64,000 nt of DNA, taken from NCBI GenBank assembly GCA_001600635.1, contig BCKL01000004.1:348878-412877 (forward strand), read 5' to 3'. The notes beneath the pieces were generated by a model. The model worked only from the letters and a program-made list of their open reading frames with translations, did not search any database and was not told the DNA's origin. Source of the stretch: Leucosporidium creatinivorum. Lineage: Eukaryota > Basidiomycota > Microbotryomycetes > Leucosporidiales > Leucosporidiaceae. Positions 12,132-24,118 of the stretch are shown here, in pieces; the stretch's first letter is position 1; every line of letters starts with the position of its first letter. The translations under genes and the position numbers were made by a program.

Positions 12132-14725
12132 CTAATCGCTAGTAGTACTAACACGCTGCACCACAGGCGATGCAGGGGACTCCTTGCCCTCGCTTGGGCT
12201 CTTCTCGTCGGTGCTGATACGACCAACGAGCGCTCCAGGCTCCTTAGAGGCCTCTTCGAGAGCGGCTATAGGGAAGGCTGGGTCAGCGTGTAGAGAAAGA
12301 GACCAGTAGCACTGCGACTCACCTTGACGAGGCCCGACGAACCAGTTCTTCGCCCACAAGAACCAAGACCCGAATGTGCCGAGGGCAACAATACCGCACG
12401 CTACGACAGTATAGTTCAGGGTTTGAGAGTCGACTGGGTTGGCCGTCGGTAGGCAGAACGCGATGGTGATGAAGGTGACCCATGCCTGTTGCGTTTGGCA
12501 AAGAAAGGGTGAGCGCCGAGCAGCAAGCTTCGAAGGCTCCGACGGGCAGAGCTTCGACCAGGCTCGGAGCAGCAAAGCTTGCGCCGCTCCGCCTCCGTGA
12601 ATGGAAGAGCAATGGAAGAGTAAAGGAGGGCAAAGAAGTGTCATACTCACGATTGCGACGTAGGCTACAGGCAGACTGGCTCGACCGAGGTTGAAGGGTC
12701 CACGCATGGCCAAGAACCGAGAATGATCGAAGGCAAGGATAGCGATGGGAATGGCGTAGCTGATGTAAAGACCTATGGTAGCGATGCTAGTAGCTGCAGC
12801 GTAGGCCACGGAGGATCCAAGGGCGGGGAGAGCGAGGATGAAGGCGAGCGTGCAGGCGAGCCAGACTGAAAGAGGCTGGGTCAGCGAGGGGGGAGCTACA
12901 CGAGTACCGCAAGCCGTGTGACTCACCGGTTCGGATCGGTGAAGACCACTTCTTGTCGACATGGTCGAAGAAGCGAGGTAGAGCGCCATCACCTGCCAAG
13001 AAGGATTGTGCCGAGGTCAGCGCGAAGTCCAGAACGCGCGTCTCGAGTCGATCACGAGCGAGCGAAGGGTCAAGAGAGACTCACGAGAGAAAGCGTACAT
13101 CATCCGACTGTTGCTGGTGATCGAGAACAATCCGCAATGCCAGATGCAGAGGCAAACGAAAGTCATGGCCACGGTCGCTCCCGTCTTTCCCTGCAGGTCG
13201 GTAAGAAGAGGTCAGAGCGTAGACAAGCTGAAGGAGGTAGCTCGACTCACGAAGACGTCCACAAAGATCTGCAAGACGGGGTTGCCGAGCTCGGTGTTGA
13301 CGGTCGCGTCGAAATCTTGAATCGAGAAGAGGTAGGAGAGGAGGAGGAACAAGCCGAAGAGGGAGGAGGCGCCGACAGCAGTGATGACTCCAATCGGGGC
13401 ACTCTCTGCCGCGTTGTGCGTCTCCTCGCTCATGTGGGCTCTGGAGAGGGTTCGGCGATGGGTCAGCGAGGGGCCGTGAGAGCTCGAGGTATCGACTCAC
13501 GAGGCATCGAAGCCGGTGATGGTGAACTGAGCGAGTAGCACACCGACTACTGCCACATATGCAGGTGAAGCTCGTACAGACCATCCTCCCGTGCCGTCGT
13601 AGAAGTGAGCGAAGACCTCCTTCGCCGTTCGGTGAGTCGGCGCCTTGGCAAGGAGGGCGATGGCGAGGCTTCCGACGCCGAGGGACTGTAGGGCAATACT
13701 AGTACGATTGAGGAAGCCCAACGTCTTGATGCCAAACGTGTTGATGATCCCATGCGAGACGAGGAGAGCGGCGTAGACTCCAATCTGCCGAGGAGCGGTC
13801 GTTTCGAAGCCGTAAAGGCCTGCTGTGGTGCAGATGAGTCCTGCTAGCCCGAAACTGATGCCGCATGTCACTGCCACCTGGCCTAGGAAGTTGGCCCAGC
13901 CTGTAGTCCATGCTGCAAAGGCCGAGTGCTGAGGTTTGGCGAGCAGGGCGGCCCAGTGGTAAGGCTGCGAAGGGCAGAAGGGCGGCGGTCAGCTCCCAGC
14001 TCTCGGACGAGTACTACTAGAGTAGTACATGGTGGTAGAAGTAAAGAGCAACTCACTCCTCCAGATGTAGGGATAGCGGAGACGATCTCGGCCATCGAGA
14101 AGGCGACGAACCTGCGAACGCCGAGCTGGTCAGCGGGGGCAGCTCGAAGGTGGGCAGCCCATCGCACGGTGGCAATGGACTCAGACTGCGTCCCATAGTA
14201 ATCGACTCGGCGCGGCAGACCTGAAGAGAGCTACTCACATCGTAAAGAATGAGACGACGATCCATCCCACCGACATCACTCCTGGGCCTCCAGTGACGAG
14301 TCCGAAGCTGAAGAGTGTTGTGATACCAGTGACGACTGTTGTGGTGAGTTGTGCAGCAGCGACAATGGGTCAGCGATCGTCTCTCCAAGTTGGCGCCGAG
14401 CAGGAAGCCTCGACGGCGCAAGGACAGCCCTCAGCGACACTTTCGCCCCCTGCGGTTGAGCTGTAACGTACCAGAGATGATGGAGAATGACACTCCAAAG
14501 GATTCCAGCAGGCTCCATCCACGCTTCAACTCTGCGAAAAGCGGGGAAACTCAAGATAAGCTGGCTGCTCGCTGCCTGCTGTTCTGCACCTCGTTACGCT
14601 CGTTCGGTTGCTGCGAGCTGTCACCCACCTTGATTATAACCTAGCGCTGCCAGACGGGCCGCGTCTGCTGCCTCTCCGTGGTGATGGTGACCTTCTGGGT
14701 CGACGTCAATGGCTCCCGCTGGCAT
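12132..14725 (-). CDS. APC-superfamily amino acid/choline/GABA permease
   Basis: Twelve-helix plasma-membrane (or vacuolar) transporter of the fungal amino acid/choline transporter group that includes Uga4 and Hnm1. The start at 14725 gives MPAGAIDVDPEG followed by a HHHH run. Conserved parts in order: SFGVSFSIISVTGITTLFSFGL (helix 1), MAEIVSAIPTSGG (the AE-x-S-x-P-SGG signature), PYHWAALLA, ISFGLAGLI, HGIINTFG, LLAQFTITGFDASAHMSEET (helix 6 with the Glu-Glu motif), SRMMYAFSRDGALP, and several more helices. The tail is hydrophilic and ends at 12132. Introns with CTGAC branch sites interrupt it about ten times. The APTSGG and DASAHMSEET motifs fix the family, while the substrate is uncertain. 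A 0.4 kb piece of this gene, intron included, is copied at 23.3-23.7 kb. Confidence 0.87.
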
Positions 14726-15366
14726 CTCGCTCGGGAAGGAAGGGGGAGAAGGAGCAAGGAGAAGAGAGTTGGCGAGGGTGAGTAGTCGAGGGATGCTTCA
14801 AGGCGGTGCAGAAATGCAAGCAGTGGTCAGTAGAAAGGCAAGAGATGCGCTGGGAGACTCAACTCTGATCTGCTGCTGCTCACACTAATCCCATGATAAG
14901 GTCGAGGCTTAGTGCACTCGGACTTCGCCGTCGCTGTCGGTCAGATCTGTCCTGTGCTGCTGCTCTGCTGCACGTCTATAGTTCGTCTGCTGTTCTACAT
15001 CAAGCTGTTATCTCTCAGCATCCTCTGTATCTCTCCAGCTCAACGGCCTATCCCCCTCGCTTCTAAATCTGGTCTCGGTCGATCGACCTTGTCCTTCCCG
15101 TCGGTTCACGGCGCTTGCTGGGATGGACGAAACACTCCGGTGGGCGCAGACCGCTCGCTGTACACTACCCTTGTGTAGATTTGGCGAGGTGCAGAAGGGC
15201 TGCGGAGCGAGCAGGGAGCAGCTCAGGCTCGTGCGAAACATCGCCGAGGCAAGGAGCAGCAAGTTCAGATCGCTCTGCTCGCTCGAGGCTCCTGCAGGTG
15301 ATGCAAGCTCATATAAGAGTACAACTAAAGATCTACAACCCAAGTTATCTACCGAGGCCCCTCCCA
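14726..15366. other. Permease upstream region
   Basis: About 640 bases between the permease start and the 3' end of the MFS transporter. Pyrimidine-rich stretches and CTGCTG-type repeats are seen around 14,880-15,030. No gene, RNA or terminator is recognised. Confidence 0.45.
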
Positions 15367-17464
15367 CTACATAACGTAACGCCTGACGACCTTCTCCGAA
15401 TCCCTCTCCTCGGTCGCCTCGTCGATCTTCTTGTTGGACCAGCGGTACTGGAAGTGCTGGAAGATGGCCACGAGGAGTCCGAAGGAAGTGAGGCCGACGC
15501 AAGCGCGGAATCCCGTGCGGTAGAGCGGAGCGTCGCCCTTGCGCATGATCTGAGATCCGACGGCCGCGCCCGTGTTGGCGGCCATCACGAACATGGCCAT
15601 GGCGATAGATCGCTGAGTCGGTGATGCGACATTCAGGCTGTGCAAGATGAAAGAGTCAGCGGGCGATAACGTGCAGAATCGATGCTCGGCGGAACAGATC
15701 GTGAACTCACGAGAGCCAAGAAGCGTTGAGAGGGTGGTAGGCGGCGTTGAAGGAGGTGGTGACGACGAGAAGAGCGTACTTGAGCCACTTGTCGGTAGAG
15801 GTGGAGACTTGCTGGAAGGCGACCCACTGCGAGAGGCAGAGAGAGACAAGGTCAGCCAACTGGCTTCGGCGACGACGAGCGAGACGAGACGTACGAAGAG
15901 CCAGAAAAGACCGACGGCAGCGATCACACTAGGTCCGCGAAGACCTGTCCTGTCCGAGAAGATTCCGAACGAGAGGGTGACGAAGAGACCACACCATCCG
16001 GCGACTGAGGAGAGGGCGTTGGCTTTGAGGGTCGTAAAGCCGAAGCCCTGTAGGAAGCGGCAGGGTCAGCGTCGGCCTCGCAAGGAGTCTCCTACACTTC
16101 TTACCTTGATCAGTGTCGGTACGTAAGCGGAGAGAGAAGCTGTGGCAGCGATGAGCGAGACGGCGAGGAGGACGTGAGGCCAGATGCGAGGGTTGGTGAG
16201 GGTGGAGAGGACCTCGGAGACGGTGACCTTCTTGCTCGACTTAGACTTGTTGGCATCGTCGTTGATGACACGAGCGGCGAGGATGTGACGTTGCCGTTCG
16301 GTGAAGTAAGGGAGGTTAAAGAAGAGGGGGCGAGGACTGAGCGGCGACGAGGGGAGGAAGAGGATGAAGAGGAAGGCGACAAAGATGGCAAGAAGTCCCT
16401 CGATGAGGAAGAGCCTGTATTCCAAGTGAGCGAGGACGGAGCAGGAGATCAGCGGCAGGCCGGCTCGGCATTGATCTCGGCGCAAAGTCGAGCACTCACC
16501 ACTGCCAGCCAGCGAGTCCGTTGCGGCCTTCGAGCTGCAGGATCCCGTAGGCAAAGAGTCCAGTCACGGCTGAGGCGAGCCCTGAGCCGAGGAAGAAGGC
16601 AGCGTTACGAGAGGAGAGCTCGTTGCGCTTGTAGAAGGTCGAGATCACGTAGAGGGCGCCGGGGATGCTGAGGAGTGGCGAAGAGTTCAGCTCTGGGTGA
16701 TTGAGGGAGGAAAGAGTGGTGCAAAAGCTTACTATCCACTCTCAGTCACACCGAGCATGATGCGGCAAGCGAGGAAGGAGCCGTACGAGTTTTGAAGGTA
16801 TTGAAGCGTCGAGACGAGACCGAAGGCGAGGACCTGGAAGGAGATCCAGATGGGTGCACCGACGCGAAGAAGGAGAATGTTGGAAGGGATTTCGAGCAGC
16901 ACGATGCCGAGGTAGAGCACTCCTTGACCCTGCAGAGCGGTTCGGCGATGAGCAAGCCAGTCGAGTGAGCGTCGATTTAGCTGGGCGGGAGTACTCACCG
17001 TGTTGAACTGGTTCTGGTCGATTCCTACATCTGCGAAGAAGGTCGAGGTGATGGCGTTGGAGATGTTGCCGCCTGCAAAAGAGAGAGGAGGGTCAGTTCG
17101 GCGACGACGGCGAGAAGCTACAGTCAACGTACGCTCTAGCTGGAACACGAAGAAGCCGAGCATGAGAAGAGGCATAACCAGCAGGTCGAGCTTGCGGCGA
17201 ACGGCGCTCTCTTCAGCGTCGGTCCAGTCCTTGAGAGGTGCATCAAGCGAGTTCAAGGTGGATGCTCCGGGGGACTCGAGATCGCCCTTCTCGGAGGAGG
17301 CTGCAGCGGTGAAGGTACATCAGCCTCTAATCCCGCGATACGTCCGCCAGTGATTTTGCGGGCTGCGACGGTGGGTAGGGCAGGAAGAAGGAGGGCTCAC
17401 CGAAGAAGGGGTCGGGCTTCTCAGCCGCGACGATGGGCGCGATGGGGACGTTGGGGACGCTCAT
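15367..17464 (-). CDS. MFS transporter, allantoate permease (Dal5/ACS) family
   Basis: Twelve-helix major facilitator of the anion:cation symporter group, whose members import allantoate, nicotinate, biotin precursors or other carboxylates at the plasma membrane. The start at 17464 gives MSVPNVPIAPIVAAEKPDPFF. The family signature is clear: EESAVRRKLDLLVMPLLMLGFF, then NISNA, GQGVLYLGIVLLEIPSNILL, then CRIMLGVTESGYIPGALYVIS (the ACS motif with E-x-G), SAVTGLFAYGI, GWQWLFLIEG, and the loop FTERQRHILAARVINDD. Helices 7-12 follow, with GCGLFVTL-like and NASWLSLNVASPTQRSIAMAM segments, ending in RRYVM at 15367. Roughly nine short introns. The substrate cannot be deduced. Confidence 0.87.
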
Positions 17465-18191
17465 GGTCGGCGAGAGGGCGTACGAGGAGTGTGTGGAAGA
17501 GGAGCGAAGAGGCCGACCACTCTCTGCTTTGTTCTGCTTGCTTCAGCAGCACGCCTCACATCCTGGGGAGATGGCGAATCGTGATCGAGGGCTGAGGATG
17601 GCGACTTCGATTTCTCGCTGCACACCTTGCTCCTCCTTCTTTTCCGGCTGATCCTTTCCGCCCAGGACTTGGATCCGTGGCCACGGCCGAGCGAGAGAAG
17701 TGCGGAAGAAGGGCAGTTCTTGCCCCCGTTTCGAGCAATGGCGTGCGAAGCGAGAGAGAAGCCGAGGCAGGAGGAAGCAAGAAGAGCTGTAGTGCTGTAC
17801 GCGTGTTGTAGAAGCTGCTAGAACGAAGAGAGAAGAAGCAGAGAGGCGAGGAGAGAGACAAGGGTGTGGAGCTCGCAGAGGAGCCATCGACTCGGTCCCT
17901 TCTTCGCTAGCGCCCTTCTAGCAACTCGCGTGATCCAGCTGTGTCGAGATCTGCATACGACGAGATCATCCATCTCTTGCTGGCTCTGCAGCCCGCTCCT
18001 CAGCTCCTCCTTCGCTTCCTCTTCACCTCTCTGCTCCTCGCCGAGCTTCGCTTCGCACAGTCGGAGAGCGATTTGTGATCACGGCAAGGGTCTTACACAA
18101 TCTGACGCTATGGCCCGCTTTTCGTCTTCTGCCCTACTACTCTCGTTCTATACTATCAAGCTATCATCAAGAACTTCCCCTCGCAACTCGC
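17465..18191. other. MFS upstream region / eIF3c 3' flank
   Basis: About 730 bases. Only shadow frames are present, and no coding stretch resembles a known family. It holds the promoter of the MFS gene. Confidence 0.45.
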
Positions 18192-21173
18192 TCAAGCCTG
18201 CACTGTCCGGCCCAAAGTGCCCGAGTTGAACTGCCGTGCTGCTCCTCCACGTCCGCGGGAGCCTGTAGCGATGTGAAAAGCGTCAGCACTCGACCTCGAG
18301 AGAAGATGAACGAGAAGAGAGAAGAACTCACCACGACCCCGTCCTCCTCCTCGCCTTTCCCTTCCACCCTCACGCTCGGTCCTCTCCCCACTCCTCACGC
18401 CATCGGCCCTCTGCTCCCCATTACTAATCTTGCTATCCAAATACCTCTCACTGCCATCGGCCATCTGACTAGCCTTATCCGCGAGCTGAAGGGCCAGCCT
18501 CTGCAAGTGCGAGAGTTCGGTCGATTGGAGGACGACGACGCCGGCGACTTGGTCGAGCGAGGCGTCGATCTCTTCGTTCCAGATCATCTTGGAGACGAGC
18601 GAGGTGGCGACCGAGAGGGGGAGGGAGAAGGTCGAGGCGAGGTGCTGGAGCGAGAGGGTCGAGTAGAAGGGAGCGTAGGTGAAGAGGTAGGTGCGGAGGC
18701 CTTCCTCCTGGATCTTCCTGTGGGACGAGACGAAGTTGAGGGTCAGCACTATTCATCGAGAAGCAGGCGACGAGCCAAACCTACTTGGTGAGCATCTCCT
18801 TGACGGCCTTCTCGCTCGGCATCAGGTTCCACACCTTGATCGAGTGGATCAGCTCGACACATCGCTGCCAATCGCCCTGCTGCAACGCCTTGGTCGCCTG
18901 CATCACATGATCCCTCTTGTTCTCCGGCGGGCCGGTAAACACCTGCCTGTTGGCGTAATCCAACATCCTCCTAAACGTCCTCGACACGACCTTCTTCTTC
19001 TGCATCTCGGCGTCGTTGCCCGCCTGGGCCATCAACGGCACCTCGAGCAACATGGACGAGACGAGGTAAGCGACCTCCAAGAGCTCGAGGTTGATGTGCA
19101 TGTGGAACGGCAGCTGGCGTTGGCGCTCAATCTTGTCCTGCTCGGGCGTGAGGACCGAGTACCTCTGCGCCTGGACGCCCTGGGCCAAGAGCTCCTTGAC
19201 GCGCTGGGTGGCGAAGATCTCCTGGAGGGTCGATTGACTCTCGCGAATGAGGCCGAGGCGGAAGGCGCAGAGGCCGACCTGGACGACCGTGCGGTTGTAG
19301 AGGATCTGCGTGCCGACGTCGGCGCCGCCGACCGTGTCCTGGAGATGGGACATGAGGAGCATGTCGCGGGCGGTGTAGTAGTTGTCGTGCAGGGCGTAGT
19401 GGTAGATGTGGGAGAGCATGGCGCGGGTGCGGAGGAGCGAGGCGTCCGTCTTGTAGAGGTGGATGCAGAGGGCGCGGACGAGAGCGAGGGCCGAGAAGGA
19501 GGAATCCGAGGTGCCGACTTGGGAAGGCCAGATGGTCGACTGAGCGGCGAGGACGGGGAGAGCCGACTCGAGAGCCTGGGTGACGGCGTCGGGCTGTGGT
19601 GTCGAGGCGAGGGTTAGTTCGGAGCTCCGTCAAAAGGAAAGAGAGCGACGAGGTAGCTCACCTTGCAGTAGATGTGCTCGAGACGGCGCATGACGACGCG
19701 GTCGAGGTGCTCCGCGAGCTTGACCTGCTCAAAGTAGATCTGGGACTTGACGATGGTCTCGTAGATCTTCTTCTCGTCCTTGAGGCGATCAATGTACTCC
19801 CCAGTGTGAGGATCAATGTTCTGCAGGCTCTTGGTGAACTCGTCGTCGAGGCGGTCGACGAGGGAGATGACACTGCCGCGAACGATAATCTTGGGCTCCG
19901 AGTCGGAGGGGGCGCGCTCGACGGCATCGTCATAGTCGGGGGCGCTCTCCTGGACGACGTAGGCGCGCTCGGCGGTGAGGATCTCGAGGAGCGAGTCGAG
20001 GTGGGTGCGGGCGGCGGTCCACGCCTCGATGGGCATGTGGGTGTTGGTGGAGGGGTTGTAGTCGAGGAAGGCAGAGATGAGGGCGAGGAGGACGCGGATC
20101 TTCTGGTAGGGGGTGACGGCGACGGTGAGGAGCTTGTCGAGGAGCTTGGTCTGCTCGGCGCGGTCGGTGTTCTGCGAAGGATGAGGCGGGTCAGCTTCGG
20201 TTTACTCTGGATGCTCGAAGGCGACTCACCTTGCGTCCACGGGCCTCGAGGACCTGTGCGAGAGCCTTGTAGATGCCCTCGGAGGAGATGGCGATGGCCT
20301 TGCCCTTGTTGCCGACCGTCTCGAACGAATCGTCGTCCTCCTCGGCGTGGGCGGCCGAAGGGCCCTTCTTGGTCTTGGGCTTCTTCTCGACGGGAGCGGG
20401 GGTGTCCTCGGCGAGGGCAGCCTTCTCGAACGCCTCGGGGTCCTTGTAGTAGTAAACAAGATCAGCGACCAGTCTCGCAGAAGGAGCCAGCGATTCGAAG
20501 CTCACCTCCTTGTACTTCTTGATGCTCTCCTCGTGGTCACGCTGGGTCTTCTTGAGCTTCTGCTTCATGGCGTTGAGAGCCTTGGAGTTGGTGGCGTTCA
20601 TCTTCTTCTTGGCACCCTGAGCGGCGGCGAGAGTGTCGTCGAGCGAGACGAGGGCCTTGATGAAGGCGACGGGGATTCCCTCGCCGACGGTTCCCTGGCG
20701 AGCGACGAGACGTCCGAGCTTGTCGAACTCTGCGTGGTGTACATAAAGGTCAGTTTAGGTCTATATGTACCTGCGCTCCAGCAGCGACTCACCGTTGGAG
20801 ATGGCCGACCAGTCGTTAATCTTGGAGCCGTTCTCGATGGACTTGATGCAGGCGTCGACCTCGTCGAGACGCTTGGACTTGGCCGACTTGACGACCTTGG
20901 TCCGCTCGTCGTCCGAGTCGGAATCATCACTAGCAGCTCCTTTGAGGAAACGCGAGCCCATGGGCTTCTTGACCTCCGCCTTGTCCTCCTCATCCGAGTC
21001 CGAGTCCGAATCCGAGTCCGAGTCATCCGAGTCGTCGGATCCTTTGGCAGCGGCTCCTCCCTTCTTGGTCTGCTTGGCGTCGAGTCCCGAGTCGGATCCC
21101 GAGTCGGTGAGCTCCTCCTCCTCATCAGAGGAAGACGAGTCGCTGTCGCTGACGGAGCGGAAGAAGGACGACA
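18192..21173 (-). CDS. NIP1: Translation initiation factor eIF3 subunit c (NIP1)
   Basis: Core PCI-domain subunit of eIF3, which binds the 40S subunit and recruits eIF1/eIF5 and the ternary complex. The N-terminus starts SSFFRSVSDSD and runs into a long Ser/Asp/Glu tract, the typical eIF1/eIF5-binding tail. Then come WSAISNEFDKLGRLV, ETVGNKGKAIA, LLDKLLTVAVTPYQKIRVLLALISA, MPIEAW, and the PCI domain with HINLELLEVAYLVSSMLLEVP, HVMQATKALQQGDWQRCVELI and VLNFV-like exon ends. The C-terminus has an RGRGG box and ends at 18192. The first coding exon begins at an AG|TG acceptor (21174/21173) with no ATG on that exon. A strong donor, A|GTAAGT, lies at 21567/21566, so the start codon may be split (A + TG); see findings. 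Confidence 0.92.
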
Positions 21174-21567
21174 CTGTAAAGTAACAGAGAGGTACGGATT
21201 AGTGACTGGAATCTCGGCGCACACGCTGGGCTAATCTGCTACAGCTCCTGGCCCTCTGACACCCTCGAAAAGACGCCTCTTTGTTGCGGGCACGCGAGCT
21301 CGCTCGAGGGCTCCCAAGCTGCCTTCCTCACGCGCTCCAACGAGGTACAAGTGGCTGGGGAGCTCGACAAGAGGTACATCTTGATGCTGGCGAGTCGGCG
21401 GTAGCTGTGGTCTCGTGTACAAGGTGCCATGGACGCGAGCCTTGGTTTTTTCGAGAGTGTGAAGGTCGATTTGCGTGGAAGGTTGGGCGGTGAGGGAGGT
21501 TGTGTAGGACGGTAGGCGTAGGAGGGCTAGAGCTGTAGCTGTTTAAGCTGTAGCTGTAATACTTACT

Positions 21568-21708
21568 GTGTAATGAAGTGGTCCGAGAGAAGCGGGTAGA
21601 GGGAGAGAGGCAGCCTGGGGACTTGGTCGCTCACAAAGGGCGCTGAGCTGTCGAGTAGTCGCCCAAGGGCTTGCCTTTCTCCTTCCCTTCTTCGCACTAC
21701 TAGTAAAG
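21568..21708. promoter_or_regulatory. Compact divergent promoter, eIF3c / ATP5
   Basis: Only about 140 bases separate the proposed eIF3c 5' exon from the ATP5 start. The adjoining sequence (21,530-21,560) has repeated AGCTGTAGCTG words. I see no TATA box. Confidence 0.4.
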
Positions 21709-23093
21709 ATGAGCTTCGTGTAAGTGACTACAAATTGATCCCTACCCTCTTCTGCACCCTATCCCACTACACCACACTCCTCGTCGCCCTCACCTCGAAG
21801 CAAAACGAGCCCGACAGCGCCCGACCTCGTCAACTGGCTTCAGCTCGCCCTGCACCTCTACCGTCCATGGGACATACTGTACCGTATTACAGCGGTGTCG
21901 ATTCTCGTCCCTCTGCCGTCCTTCAGGCCTTCCCAACGCGACACCAGACGCGGCAGCAGCCCCCCCAAACGAGCCCACGCATCTCTCGCTCAGTCCGCTG
22001 ATCTCGGGCGCTCCTACTTTCCTACAGTCGCCAGGCCGTTCGCGCTACCCGTCAGGTTCGCACCTACGCCACCGCCGCCCCCTCCGTCTCCGTACGTCTT
22101 GAGCTACAGCTGCCTTGAATCCGCCCGCCGATTCGCTAATTGCGCCCCGTTTACCTCTCCTCGACCTGTGCTCGTCAACAGCTCCCCCAGATCCAGCTCA
22201 ACGGTGAGCTTGCGCGTGGTTCTAGATCTCGTGGGATCAATCGGCTGACCCTCAATTGACTCTATAGGACTCTCGGGCAAGTACGCCGGAGCTCTCTTCC
22301 TCGCTGCCGCCAAGAAGGAGTGAGTTGCCCTTCTGCCTCATCAGCTCGGGCGTCGTGTAGCGTAGCATGCTACACGTCGATCCGAGTTGTTCCTACTCCT
22401 CATCGCTAACCTCGACTCTGCAACAGCGCCGCCGCTCTCAAGAAGGTCGAAGCCGACCTCGTCGGCGTCAAGGCCGCCATCAAAGCCGAGCCCTCGATCC
22501 AAGACTTCCTCTCCAACCCCATCCTCTCCTCCTCGGCCAAGTCCTCCGGCATCGACGCCCTCCTCTCCAAGGCCTCGCCCAAGGCCGCCGCTTCGGACAT
22601 CACCAAGAACTTCTTCGAGGTCCTCGCCGAAAATGGTCGTCTGTACCAGGCTTCCAAGACCATTGATGATTTCCTCGAGATCATGAGTGCCCACAGGGGG
22701 GAGGTCAAGGTCACCATCACCACCGCGCAGCCTCTGGAGAAGGACCTTCAGAAGAGGCTCGAGGAGGCGCTCAAGGGATCCGCTCTTGCTGGATCCGGCA
22801 AGACTCTTATCATTGAGAACAAGGTCTCGGAGGCAATTCTGGGAGGGCTCGTGGTTGACTTTGGGGACAAGACGGTCGACTTGTCGGTCCTCTCGAAGGT
22901 CAACAAGCTCAACGCCCAGTTGGCCGGCAAGTCGAATTCCTTCCCTTTTCTTGATCCGAGTCGATTCCGCGTACTAACCTACACCTCTTCCCATCTTTTT
23001 CCCGCTTTCTGTACCCCTCCTCTCTCCCTTCTCCTCCCGCCAACCCCCCCTGCTCGGCGATCGCTCTTTCCCCCTTTCGCAGAGGCCATCTAA
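21709..23093 (+). CDS. ATP5: Mitochondrial ATP synthase OSCP subunit (Atp5)
   Basis: Oligomycin-sensitivity-conferring protein of the F1Fo ATP synthase peripheral stalk, matrix side. Exon 1 is only 11 nt (21709-21719, MSF plus two bases), followed by exons 22028-22091, 22182-22203, 22268-22319 and from 22427. The joined start MSFVRQAVRATRQVRTYAT is a typical mitochondrial presequence, followed by LPQIQLNGLSGKYAGALFLAA, the family opening. Later landmarks are FFEVLAENGRL and a C-terminal segment GGLVVDFGDKTVDLSVLSKVNKLNAQL. The 3' end is unclear. The frame stays open to a TAA at 23091-23093, but the last 150 bases look intronic (TACTAAC branch site, pyrimidine tract, CGCAG at about 23083) and no good donor is visible, so the final residues are uncertain. 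Confidence 0.9.
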
Positions 23094-23282
23094 GCGACGA
23101 GTCGGCTGCAGTATAGGATAGAAGCAAAGGGTGTGGAGGATGATGGAGTGTCTGTGAAATGCAGAGACGAAGAATGTCCTGCAGTAACTCGTGTCGAAGT
23201 CTTTGGCGAGCGAGAGACGATTCGGCCGCCGAGAGTCAGCGTCAAGCAAACAGGCTGCAGCGACTTCGACTCGGATGAGCAG

Positions 23283-23680
23283 AGAGAAGTGATGGCTCCG
23301 ATCGGGGCACTCTCAGCCGCGTTGTGTGTTTTCTCGCTCATATGGGCTCTGGAGAGGGTTCGGCGATGGGTCAGCGAGGGGCCGTGAGAGCTCGAGGTAT
23401 CGACTCACGAGGCATCGAAGCCGGTGATGGTGAACTGAGCGAGTAGCACACCGACTACTGCCACATATGCAGGTGAAGCTCGTACAGACCATCCTCCCGT
23501 GCCGTCGTAGAAGTGAGCGAAGACCTCCTTCGCCGTTCGGTGAGTCGGCGCCTTGGCAAGGAGGGCGATGGCGAGGCTTCCGACGCCGAGGGACTGCAGA
23601 GCGATACTAGTGCGATTGAGAAAGCCCAACGTCTTGATATCCCGAAGGTGTTGATGATCCCATGCGAGACGAGGAGGGCG
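23283..23680 (-). pseudogene. Truncated copy of the APC permease gene
   Basis: Nearly identical to 13,380-13,776 of the permease gene. It keeps the exon encoding SPAYVAVVGVLLAQFTITGFDAS, the neighbouring intron (branch site CCTCGCTGACCC) and the start of the AHMSEETHNAAESAPIG exon. It lacks everything on both sides, so it cannot make a transporter. Small changes are visible: GTGCGTCTCCTC to GTGTGTTTTCTC, and GATGCCAAACGTG to GATATCCCGAAGGTG, which alters the frame. Retention of the intron means a DNA-level duplication, not a retrocopy. Confidence 0.9.
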
Positions 23681-24118
23681 CCTGACCTTCGAGAGTCATC
23701 GCCGAGCAGCGCTTTGCGTCGCTGTGCGCGAGGTTGGGCTTTCGTACAGCAAGCCAAAGCTGTCTGTGAAATGCACATTGGCTCTGCAGAGTTGTGGATA
23801 CCTCCACTAACGATGTGCAGACGGCTCGCGCTCCTCGGCGACTCGGAGACAGCAAACCAAGCGAGAAACCTGTGCAAGAGCAAGTACGAGCTATGGGATG
23901 CTGTTCGAGCTCTTTCTTTGCTGTTCCACTACAGCTCCACAAGGTGTTTGACTTCGGACCCCGCTGACTTGGACTTGCCCCTCCGCGAGGAGCGAAGGAC
24001 GGGCGAAGTTCGAATCGCCTCTTGCTCTCCAACTACAACTTGCTTCGCTTGACTCTCGCCTCCGACCGCTTCGGGATAGCACAGGACCGCTAGTCTAGGT
24101 CACTCGTATACGCCTACA

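Noticed and set aside
19596-21234. Long plus-strand open frames opposite eIF3c
   Set aside because: They are antisense shadows of a highly biased GC-rich coding gene; the minus strand has the recognised protein and introns.
22940-23093. Extra ~50 residues at the end of ATP5
   Set aside because: The stretch has branch-site and pyrimidine-tract features of an intron and no homology to OSCP, though I could not fix a donor; so it is noted as uncertain, not as a new domain.
24000-24045. Possible tRNA: a GTTCGAATCGC word resembling a T-loop, also in the right arm at about 61,185
   Set aside because: No acceptor-stem pairing, D-arm or anticodon arm could be fitted on either strand.
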